This document shows positions 35,982-47,417 of a stretch of 64,000 bases of DNA, piece by piece (position 1 is the first letter of the stretch; every line of letters begins with the position of its first letter). The DNA is from Taxillus chinensis (lineage: Eukaryota; Streptophyta; Magnoliopsida; Santalales; Loranthaceae). The position numbers were made by a program, and so were the translations under genes. The notes beneath the pieces were generated by a model. The model saw nothing but the letters and a program-made list of their open reading frames with translations. It was not told the DNA's origin and did not search any database. The stretch spans positions 41,936,271 through 42,000,270 of the forward strand of contig CM042088.1 in the NCBI GenBank assembly GCA_023512835.1, read 5' to 3'.

Positions 35982-38900
35982 ATGGAGCAATATGAAATAC
36001 TCGAGCAAATCGGGAAGGGGTCGTTTGGTTCTGCTCTTCTTGTCCGCCACAAGCATGAACGTAAAAAGTGAGACCCGATGGTTTTTCATTTTGCCAGTTT
36101 TCATTAATAAATTTTATTGTACCTTGATTGTTGAGGAGAGCTTGAATCAATATTTATTTTAGTATACATCAGTCTTATTTTTTCTCCTTTTTATCCAATT
36201 ATGTAGTTATGTTCTAAAAAAGATTCGCCTAGCCCGGCAGACTGATAGGTGTCGTAGATCTGCACACCAGGAGGTTTGTGTTCCTTAGAATTTCTTTCAT
36301 AATTGATTTCCTCTGTAAATATTGTTTCTTTGATTGGTTATATGCCTAACAATTATGGTGTTATCAGTTCATCCCATTTCAAGATGGCTACCTAGACATA
36401 AAGCCTATGGAGAGCTCACTATTTTAAATGCAAATATTTAGTAGACTGCCAAAATAAGTTTATTGATGAATCTAGCAACACAAATGCTGTGTTTGCTGTG
36501 TATGCTGGTAACACACCATAAGTTCTCTATGTAGCCCATGGAGAATTAGACCTCCATTACTGATTTGTCCACCATGGTGGTGAATAAAATACATAATACT
36601 TTTAGTAACTTTTTCTGTAGTTGCTAGATGCAATTTTTGCAAATTCAATGTCTGCAATCCTTACTATTTCCACTTTTGGACTGTTTGTACTTGTGCCTGT
36701 GCCTTAATTTTTCAATGTACTAAGTGATAGGTATATTCAATTCCAGACATATACTTATGATGACAATTTTTTTTTATTTTAAATCCAGACTTAATACTTA
36801 TGATAAATAAAATAAAATAAAATTCCAGACTTATACATGTACTATTTTGTGTAGATGGAGCTTATTTCGAGCATGCGGAATCCATTTATTGTGGAGTACA
36901 AAGATTCCTGGGTAGAAAAGGTTGGTAAAATACAGCGCACACAGCGTGCTTCCATAATCGTACCTTGAAGCAATTATGTTTATTGGACAATACAATGGCT
37001 TCTTTGTTACCTCCTTGTGTGCTAATAATTAGCAGCTTCATGATTTTATATGTTTACTGAAAACCAAAAAAGAAAAAAAAAATTTACAATCAAATCAAAT
37101 TTTGTTTGTGAGTTTTCATCAATTATAAGAAGTGCTTATAATTATGGGGTACAATTTGATATTTATGTATTTCAATGAGATAGATTTGATGTTTTACTAA
37201 ACTTTAGGCAGGTAGATTAGACCTTATAAAATTGTTAACTTGTGGGAATATGATAGTGAAGAGAAATTAAATATGATACCATATAAATAATGACAACTAT
37301 TGGGGTTTGGTTTGTTTGTTTGATTTTTTAATAATGACAACTAGGAAACTGCAGAAAAGAATACAATATATTTTATACTAAAATTACTAATAATCCTGGT
37401 AGCATGCAATCTGTCCAATACATAAGTGATCACAGATTAAAACATGTTTATTGAAGCCTTTCATCATCAACTGTGTTTGTACTACAGTCCATTCTTTTGC
37501 GCTATAAAATATGGTTACAGTAATTGTCATACTTATGTTTGCAATTTGTGTTGAAGTTTGATTGTCATGTTCATTGGCACTTACCTTGTTATGTAATGGT
37601 TGGAATTTCAGATGATTCTGCTTCAGAGAAGCGTGCTTGAAAGTTTTGAACCTTATCTAATGACTTTGCTTATTATTGCATAGCTTTGCTTAAGACATTT
37701 ACTTCAACTTTAAGTCCAAGTTATAACTTTTTTAATACAATTAGTTGGAAATTTTGGTGTGATAGTTGTCAGTCCAACCCACAAGTATATGTACAACAAT
37801 TGTCACTCGCCATGTACAGGGCTAAATACTATGGCAATGACTGAAGATTCAGTTTTTTATTCTCTGCATTATGTAAATTACATGTAGCTATAGTTACGGT
37901 AAATGATGGATGAGTACAACTCCCCATGGTGTCTTATGGAATAGGAAGAATGTCATTTGAATACAAATGACAGTTTAATTGCTCCACAACAAATGGCTGT
38001 CTCAAAGTATAAGGGATACAATGTGCGCTGTCCTGCTTTTGACATACCTGTGCTGAGGTCTCCAAAAGTCACTCAGACATAAGGCCTATGCAAAAACCTA
38101 ACCCTGGCCCATAGAATACTCCATAAAAAAATTTCAGTCACCTTTCTTCTAAAGCTTGCTGTCATCTTAAAGGAATCTAAAAAAAAGAGGAAAAACTTGT
38201 GGAACTTGAGTACTAAGGGAGTTGTTCTTTATTAACAATAGTACAGAATTTGTTTTTAGTAGAGAACGGTTGTATAGAATCTAAAGCCATGGCACTTTGC
38301 CAACTTCTGCTTCATTTTTAAGTGGTGTTGAAAAATGAAGCATGATGGGCATACACCAATAATGAGCATGTTTCTTGCAGTGTTCTATCGACATAGATGG
38401 TTAGGCAGTAAATATTTTATTCTTTTGATCAAATAATCAACATTTTTTGTGCATATGTAGGTGTAGACAATAAATAGTTATCTATGAGAAGCAAGTTGGA
38501 TTTGAACTCGAGATTTTCTTATTCTTGTAGCTCAAAAAGTCTTAGTTTGTGTCATTTTTCATTTAATTAAATCTTTAGACATCTTATTTAAATTTGCTTG
38601 ATCTCATCTAAGGTGATTGGTATGCATTCTGCTTCAACCATTAACATGTTATTTTTTCTTTGAAATGTAAGGGCCAAGGCTGTCGCACCTGTTAATCAAA
38701 TTTTTGTCATTGTTTGTAGGGTTGCTTTGTTTGCATTGTGATATGTTATTGTGAAGGAGGAGACATGTATGTTCCTTTGTCTCTAAAATTAAGATATGTC
38801 CATAAATTCTCTGTTTTGGCTTAGAAGTTATAATTCTGTTTAATGATTATGACTTTATGTGCACTTTATTTTACATTGTTCAGGGCTGGAGCTATTAAGA

Positions 38901-41900
38901 AAGCAAATGGTGTTTATTTCTCTGAAGAGGTTGCTTTTCATTTTTCTCTGCAAATTGCAACCTTTTCATAAAAAAGTCTAGTTCTTCTCTTACCGCTTAT
39001 GGATTAGATATTCATGCCTATAGATTTTCTACCACTCAATACTTCATACATTACAAATTGTTTCAGAAGCTCTGTCTGTGGCTAGTTCAACTCCTATTGG
39101 CACTTGACTACTTGCATGCGAATCATATTCTACATCGTGATGTTAAGGTTAGTGGTGGCATGCATGCCATAGGTATGCTCAATTATCTGTTTGGAATGTT
39201 TTAAACTATACTAATAGCATTTCATCATTACTTCAGTGTTCTAACATATTCTTGACCAAAGATCAAGAAATACGACTTGGTGAGACATCTTATTTTTGCT
39301 CTGATTCGTTGATTCTCTCGAAAGGTTATTATGTTCTAAAATAATACATGATGATGTTGCTCCCCTCAGGTGATTTTGGGCTTGCTAAAATGTTGTTTTC
39401 GGATGATCTTGCCTCTTCTGTAAGTAATGTAATTAATAAATTGGTTCCATAGTTATTGTTTTAATATAATGGCATTGTGTTCAGGTTGTTGGTACTCCCA
39501 GCTACATGTGCCCTGAGCTTCTTGCTAATATACCATATGGTTCAAAGTCAGATGTTTGGTCATTGGGTATGCTAAGTGGCTTTGTTCACATATGTGTAAA
39601 TTTATTTGTTCTTGGTGTCATGTTTGCCTTGATTTATTTGAAATTCCTCTTTCAACTTGTATTTTATTTCAAAATGTCTCAGGATGCTGCATCTATGAAA
39701 TGACAGCTCATAAGCCTGCATTTAAAGCATTTGTAAGTTTAGAGATCCTATATTTATTTATTATGTTCGGCTCCTAGTTGTACATGAATACAAGCAACAT
39801 TTCATGAAATAAAAAATAAAAGTTCTTGTTTTATGTTGTTTATATGTCCAACCAGACTCGATTTACATGGAAACAGTCTCTATTCACATTGCTAATATTT
39901 TATTCTTATTGCAAAAGGAATTAAATAATTTTTCTCTGTTGTTATGTTGACTATACTGTCTGGTGTGTTTTTCTTTGGTCTGCATATCATACACCAATCA
40001 ATTGCCTTCAGCAATAGCCCTAGTTAGCAGGTGGTGGCAGGTTGCTATTTTTATTCTTAGGGAAGAACTTAGATGTAAGGTGGTTGCACTGACTTATTCT
40101 TTGTCTGCAAGGTTCTATTTTGGACAGTATTTAACATCTGTTCAACCAACAGGTTTCACATATCATTAGCAATCACTTGCCTTGAAAGGTTGATTACCAA
40201 CAGTTAACGTCTTTTGCTATCTGCCTGTCATGTGAAATGAAAAAATATTTACTGGGTGTCCTAAAACTTTACTAGACCGTTCCAATGCATGCCTGTTGTA
40301 GCTAGTGTCCCAGTTAAATACTGATTACAAATGAGAGCTTACCAGTTTCTTCCATGTGCCTTGTGGTTTGCTCTCACGTGTCCTGGGGGCTCTTATAATT
40401 ATTTTTCTGTTGTTTTTCAGGATATGCAAGCTCTAATCAACAAAATAAGCAAGTCAATAGTTGCTCCACTTCCAACCAAATACACTGCTTCATTGTGAGT
40501 CCGTCTATTTTCGCACAATTCATGTTATCTATTATTCTAGTGGTGAAATCCATATTGATTCCGCAACTTTATTATTTTGGTTGGGATGAACTATATCTCA
40601 GAATTCTCTATTAACAGTTTCTTGAAGAATTGTTTGAAATGAATGGACAGATGGCATAGCATATATTGACACCAATATTATTACAATCTAAGGACTGACA
40701 TTTTAAAATTAATTTATTATAGGAAAGATCACTCTTGAATCTTTATTAACTAATATTTAGTTGTCAATTTCCATGATATTGAACATTTCTAACACACCCA
40801 CTCATGTGACATTGTGTATAATACAACATGGATATATGGCTGAAAATCGTGAATTCGGCGAAACATTAGGGAATACACTCACAAGTTAGACATTGTGAGT
40901 GAAAAATATAACTTGCTTTGATACCAGTTTGTTAGAATTATGGCTGGACATAGGTTTGCTCACATGTCACTATACTGTTCGCTTTGGCCTTTCCAAATTA
41001 GCCCGCACGACTTTAAAACGCTTAATGACATTTAATACCTTTTCTTTTTTATATATGCCTTGACTTTCTCCCATTTGAGCGATGTGAGACAAATATTCAA
41101 ACAATTTTTCCTTTTATCACACGTCAATCAAGCACCATGGGCTGGAGACACATATGAAAATGAGAATTTCGCATAACTTTCCCTCAATTCACGCCTTATG
41201 GAGAGGTCACACTTGTTTGATATTAAGATGATATTTTAACTTAGATACCACTGCACCAATGAGATATTTGATCATCCCATATCGAGAAGACTTTTGATAT
41301 TATGGGATACTCAATAGGAATAACAATAGGGACAATCAGACTCTAATACTATATTAGAATCTAATGGCTAATATCCTAAAACCAATTGGTTTTAAAAGAT
41401 GTCACTCTCGGATTTTTATTAATCAATATTTGGTTGTCAACTTACTCGATGTGAGACATTTCTAATCAATATATTAAATGTGTTGCTTTCTGGTGAAGTG
41501 ATTGGTTTGGGGTCTTTGGACTCTCAACTTCTTCCCTCTCTTTTAAGGAAAAAGATATTGGAAATTTTCACATAAAAGGATGCATCTTTTGTTGGGTTTT
41601 TCATAAATTGTCTTGCATAACTCAAGGGCATGATCATTCCAAATATTGAAGTAGGTTAAGTGACTCTTCCTGGGTAAACTAGTATGTGGAGGTTGATGGT
41701 TGTTATCAATAAGATGATCAACACATGCACGAGAATCAATGAATAGAAAAAACTGGGGTGAGCATAGTAAGTAGCTGCTACCACCTTGCTTAGACCAACT
41801 GACTGAAAGGTTGAAAAGTTGTGACCATGAATGATGGATTCCATCAGAGATGCCAGCGGTTGGGGATGTTATTGTCGGACAATGCTTATCTAAGGCAAAC

Positions 41901-44900
41901 CATCAATGGCTTCAAAGCTGAGGAAAGCTCAGAAACAGTTTATCTGCACTGCAGAGGAGATTGTAGCGGCTGAAGTTCATTAGAATAATTCAGGCATCAA
42001 AATGACCTGAGTGCAGACAGAGGACGTAGGGAAGTGGAGATTAAATATTTTTAGTTTACCAAGGGTTTCTGGGGGAGTGATAGGCAGCTGCTATAGTGGG
42101 TTAGTGTTGAGTTTATAAAAGAATTGGATGGAAGAGATAACAAATGGATTTGACAATTAGAAATGTGGGTTAGGGAATAACTTAGGGACTAAAATAAGCT
42201 GTTATGAGGATTTGCGTTGGCATCCTCATCTCAATTCTTGTGGCAAATTGATAGTTTGTTGTTTGTATTATCACTTATTATCACTTGTTTGTGGTAGTGA
42301 TAATACAATTGAAAAGAAATAATATTATTTGCAGCATCGTGCTTGAATAAACCTTTTCTATTCATATACTGGCTTTTAATTTATAAATATTTCTGATCTA
42401 GCATCTTCCTTTACCTGTTCAGTCGTGGCCTCGTTAAAAGCATGCTGCGGAGAAACCCTGAAATTCGGCCAAGTGTGAGTCCTTTTTTCCCTAACATCAA
42501 CATTGGAAGCTTTTGAACAAGTATGAGACATTCAAACATCAATAATAATATGCAGAATTTATTTGTGGATTTATTCTCCGATTTCCTTCAATCTGTAATG
42601 TGTGCTGCTGGTTGGCATCATGTACAGGGACTCATAGGGCTTTCTGGTTCATTGATTAGTTGTGATTTTGATTTCAATACTTATAGTCATACTTCATTCG
42701 GATTGTCTGATAAATAGATGTCCAAGATCAGATCCGTATTGTGATGATTTCTTAATTAAATTTATATTGTCATAATATATGCTAGATGAATTGATATTCT
42801 ATGCAAGAGCTGATATCTAGATCAATTCGTTTATATATTTCTTTCGGTGCTTACTGGTGATGTAGTAGTAGACTTGGCACAAAGACGGTGATGACATTTG
42901 TGTGTAGCCATAGTGTAGGAAGAAAAGCGTTGTTAACAGTAGCCATCATGACTAGAGAATAGTGGTTTAGATTTTTTTTAATTCATTGGTGGGGCCATTT
43001 TGAAAAACAATGACAGTGACTTCCACAGAGTGGCAGATTGATAAGTTCTAATTCTTTTATGTGCAAGTTAAGCATTCCAGTGAACTCTTGATTTGCATAG
43101 AATTGGTTTGTATTAATTATCATTTGCTTTTGTTGAAGTTGATTTGTCAGTTTTCGATGAGTGCATTATTGACGGTAACAGTAAGGAAAGTACAAGATTA
43201 ATTGAAAAATCATGCTTCTGTCTGTGAAATCGAGAAGGCTTGAATTTGTTTCATCTCTACAGAGTGTGGGTGAGGCTGTCTGCCATCCCAACCCTTGTGT
43301 ATTGGTTTGACCAATTTCCTTTCCTAGTTTCCATGTTAAATTAATATAATTTTCAAAACTTGAATTGAATTTCCTAACGTGGGAATAGATCGTAGTGTTA
43401 TCCATTTGTCACTACACATATATAAAAGACCGCAAGTGAGCAGACAACAAATTTAGTAAAAGCTTTTTTGGTCAAGAACTTGGCCTATTTCAGTCCTATT
43501 AATGATGAAACACTTCATATTTCAAATGAAGAAACTTGTAAAAATACTTCGAATATTAATTATGTAAAATATTTTGTAGGAAGCTTGGAAAGGGACAAAA
43601 ACCCTTGATAGAATAATATAGAGCCTACCTAAGATGGGCCAGGTGAACTGGTGAAGTGGTACTAGTTCTGCCAAAATCTGGTGGCTTTGGTATGTTGGGT
43701 TAAATTGACTAAATTTTGCAATGTTTATATATGTAATTTATTCTCATCATCTTTCTATTGGCTTCGAGAATACGTATCACATCATAATATATTTCATTGC
43801 AAAAATTTCTATCCTACCCACGCCATACTATTCATTTGCACCAATGCCCCAGCACATACATGCTACTGCCATTGTATTGCCGATTCCATAAGATAAGTTA
43901 TTATTTTGCATGTGGTTTGTCAAAATGGTTTCATCTTTCTCTTTGGTTGAAGAAAGCATAGTGGAGGATTGCAGTGTTCTGATGCTTCTTGTACTTCTAA
44001 AAAAAATCAAATTCATAAGAATGTTGTGCCTACATATCTTTATTCGTATTGTGAAATAGCGTTGATATTGATGTTGGGATTTTGCATGTTCTGGCGATCT
44101 TGCTGTAATTTGATTTTGGACATGGACTTCCCATTATGTTTTTCTTGCTTGATTTGTAAAAATATATGCACTTTTATGTTGCTTGTGAATTATGGTTTTA
44201 CTAATAGAAAAATCTTTGTTGTGACAGGCTGCAGAGCTGCTCAGGCACCCACACCTTCAGCCTTTCGTGAGCAAGATTCAAAAAAAAATCAATCGGCCTA
44301 CCCGTGACATTATATCAGTTCACTGCTCTCATTCCAATGGTATGAGACAAGAGAACTTTGCAGATTCGGAAGGTATTCCGCTTTCGGCAGGGAAGGAGGC
44401 AAAAGTCAAAGCACCAACACTTTCAAATATTGGGTGTACTCCTTTGAAAGCTTCAAAAGTGGCCAAAACACCCACGGGCACTCTGTCAAAGTTGTCTGCA
44501 ACGCCTAAGAGATGGACAGAACCATCAAAGAAATGGGTAAGATTACCAGAAAATAAGAATGTGTGTTTATCCGTATGCATGCGTGCCTAAATAACTGATG
44601 CCTTGTACTGTGAATATGTTGTCACACATGCAGTAGAAGGAATTATGTATTAATCTTGAGGTCTTCTTTGAGTCAAATAAAAGAAATTATTTGCTGTCAC
44701 TTTTGTTGCTACTCTCCCATTCAGTATATTTTGCAGCACTTTAAAACAGTTCTGCCGATTTCTTTCCCTTGTGGCATGTTGTGTTTGCAGCACCCAGCTT
44801 TGGAAACCCCGGCAAAAAATGCTGTGTATGCAGCTCGCAGAACATCTTTTCCAATACAGAAAGGAGCTGCCTTTCAGGACTACTGGCGCAAGCCCAAAGA

Positions 44901-45432
44901 TGATCTATTACACCACATGAGTTCTCCAAATATTTCCATCAATGCCCCTAGAATTGACAGGATCCCTGAATTCCCATTAGCATCAGCTGAGGACCACTTT
45001 CTTCATGCCCGGAAGTCTTTATTGGCTTCTCAAGCTTCCTCAAATTCACCACTGCAAGTTGACCGCACAATAACGAAAGACCGGTGCGTGGTTCAGGTTT
45101 GTGATAGAGCATCTGCCAAGCGAAGTTATCGGGACAGAGTCAAGAGTGAGAGTTCTGATCAGAATGCGACAGCTGGGGCATCCAGTCGTTCCTCCTTGGA
45201 TTCTTTGCTCAACGGATTTGACATGAAATCTTACAAGCAGCGAGCAGAGGCTTTGGAATCAATGCTTGAGTTTAGTGCAAGCTTGCTACAGCAGGAGAGG
45301 CTTGATGAGCTGGTGGTGTTACTGAAGCCATTTTGGCCGGGGAAGGCCTCCCCACGAGAAACTGCCATCTGTTTGGCCAAGAGCTTCAAGGAAAACAGTA
45401 CACTCAAAAAACAGGAACAACCGCCTCATTGA
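35982..45432 (+). CDS. NIMA-related serine/threonine kinase (plant NEK1/2/3-like)
   Basis: Plant NEK kinases phosphorylate tubulin and act in microtubule organisation and directional growth. Fourteen coding exons: 35982-36067, 36207-36273, 36855-36920, 38720-38766, 38884-38929, 39067-39147, 39237-39279, 39370-39419, 39485-39566, 39683-39732, 40421-40494, 42423-42474, 44228-44536 and 44791-45432. Total 564 aa; phases agree throughout. The kinase domain is N-terminal (about residues 4-255): GKGSFG (11-16), Lys33, HRDVK (127-131) and DFG (147-149), then a 'GTPSYMCPE' activation segment. The C-terminal part has the subgroup's '[13 protein letters not shown]' block, followed by a helical '[20 protein letters not shown]' segment and '[15 protein letters not shown]'. 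It is Ser/Lys-rich and likely disordered between. All catalytic residues are intact. Three introns exceed 1.7 kb, one holding a dispersed repeat. The exact NEK number is unassigned. Confidence 0.95.
40690..41470 (+). repeat. Dispersed repeat family, copy C, in NEK intron 11
   Basis: Shares blocks with copies A and B: 'ccctcaattcacgcc', 'atcgagaagacttttgatat', 'gtttgttagaat' and 'acgactttaaaacgc'. Its borders carry an imperfect direct repeat of about 70 bp. 'taatatttagttgtcaattt' then 'gaacatttctaa' occurs near 40750-40790, and 'caatatttggttgtcaac' then 'gagacatttctaa' near 41425-41465. The element sits within a 1928-bp intron and leaves the splice sites intact. Confidence 0.65.
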
Positions 45433-46905
45433 TTGTTAAACAAATCAAGGTAGTGTTATTTTTATTTTCTTTCTTTCTTTCTTTCGTAGGATCGTTAAGT
45501 CAGGAGACAGCTCATGTTCAGGTCTGTAATTACGTCGTCATTGTTTGTTCCCATTTTAGTTGTGCCTCACCATTTTGTCATATCTGACCATATGGGCTGC
45601 AGAGAAGCAAAAAAGTAATGTAGTTTTGGCCACGGTAATTCCCCCTTGATCAAACCCTTTTTCTGATAATCCTTCTTACGACATTACGCTAGCAACAGTT
45701 TTCGTAAAAAAGAAAAAAAAATCGATTGCCAATATTGCCATACAACTGAGCATGAAAAACGGAAATCTGTTGTTAAAAACTAACATAAAGAGGGGAAATG
45801 ATACAAGGTTAATTAACAGATGTTAGAAGTACAGCCCTGTAAATAAATAAATTAAGCAAATTAGTAGCTACGGATAGAGGTAGGAACATAAAATAAATAT
45901 ATCTAAGTACAAATTAGTGGTCCAATTATAAGAAACAAAAGAAAAGAGATTTGTCCGCAAGATGTTAGTTAGCTCAGCTGGTTGTTTTACCATATATGGA
46001 TAAGCATAGCGATAGCGTACTTCATCTTTCAACATACTAAGCAAAGTTGTTTTGATCAGTCCTGGGAACAAGATCTTGTTCTGCCACAGGCCCACAGATC
46101 GAGCGATGCAAGGACACCATAAAACCAGTCAGGAAAGAACATATATGTTTCGTTGCGATCTGGCCAAAACGCCAAAACAAAACCAAATTAAGATCCTGTG
46201 ATCAAAGTGGAATCGTCGAAGGGAGGTAGAAGAGGGAGAGAGAGACACGCTTTGGCTGCGCCATATGAATGCATGCAACATCGTGTTGGAGCACCCCAGC
46301 GTCAGTAGATTCCATCTCCAAATCCACACCAACCCCTTCCCTGCAGAAGCTCTCCCTTGTCGATTAATATAACTGGATAAGCAGACTTTTTTTTTTTTTT
46401 AAATTTATAACTGGATAATTTTATATATATATATATATAATTCTGACGATTCTAGAGTTGTTACTCCTTTTATTTATTTATTTGTGTAAAATTAATTCTA
46501 ATTTTATCTTACATTTAATTTTTTTCACATCATTTTGTCTTAATTCTCCCTAAAATATATTAAAGAGAAAATGAAACATATGATATATGGGATCCATTCA
46601 TAATAAAATTTTATTTTCCCAAATATTATTATTTAAATTAAAATATATAAAAAAGGATAATACATACATATATATATATATATATATCTTTGTGTAATCA
46701 AATTGTAAATTTTAGAACTATATAGTTAAAATGATTAATTCCATAAATATTAAAATAATGAAACCAAAATAAAAAAACAAAAAAACAAGCCCCTAGTCAT
46801 TTCCTAATTCTATGGCCGCCCGCCACCGGCTGTTTTTTTTCTCCTCTCTGTTTTCTTGCATAACTTCTTCAAGGTTTACTAATCTTATAAATATATTTAA
46901 AACAC

Positions 46906-46906
<1 letters not shown>

Positions 46907-46956
<50 letters not shown>
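46907..46956. repeat. (TC)n microsatellite, 50 bp
   Basis: Uninterrupted run of 25 TC units in the spacer. Confidence 0.97.
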
Positions 46957-46961
<5 letters not shown>

Positions 46962-47209
46962 CTTAACCGCTAAATTGAATTCTTTTATATGCATTTCTTT
47001 GAGTTTGATGATCCTAAACTCACCTTTTTTTTGTTTTTCAATTTAAATTAATTCTGTAGGATTAATTTTATTTTAACTTACATTTAGTTTTTTCGATTTT
47101 TATATTTAAAATAATAAAAAGTAATAAAAAATAAAACGAAACAAACAAACAAATTTTATTGCGTATCATGTTTTATCAATACATATATCGTGAAAAAAGA
47201 AAAAAAACA

Positions 47210-47251
47210 GAAGAAGAAGAAGAAGAAGAAGAAGAAGAAGAAGAAGAAGAA
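47210..47251. repeat. (GAA)n microsatellite
   Basis: About 14 GAA units, placed in the probable 3' UTR of the BRF1-like gene, where the transcribed strand reads TTC. Confidence 0.95.
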
Positions 47252-47417
47252 ACATCAAATAATGGCCAAAATTAAGTGGGGAAAGGAATGCAAGACCATG
47301 TTTTGGCACGCGATCCACGCGCAATCCTCAAACAAGGGGTACCCGGAAACCACTTTTTGTAGCTTCTTCTCCTGATTTATTAGTATAATTAACACTAAAA
47401 AGTTGTTTCCCAACGGG

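Larger units (their letters stand above)
45433..47417. other. Spacer between the NEK and BRF1-like genes
   Basis: The first few hundred bases should be the 3' UTR of the NEK gene. The last ~200 bases should be the 3' UTR of the convergently read BRF1-like gene. Between them only AT-rich DNA and microsatellites are seen; no supported gene. Confidence 0.5.

Noticed and set aside
38400..38570. tRNA-like string ('ggatttgaactcgaga') in NEK intron 3
   Set aside because: Resembles a complement of a B-box only; no cloverleaf or A-box could be assembled.
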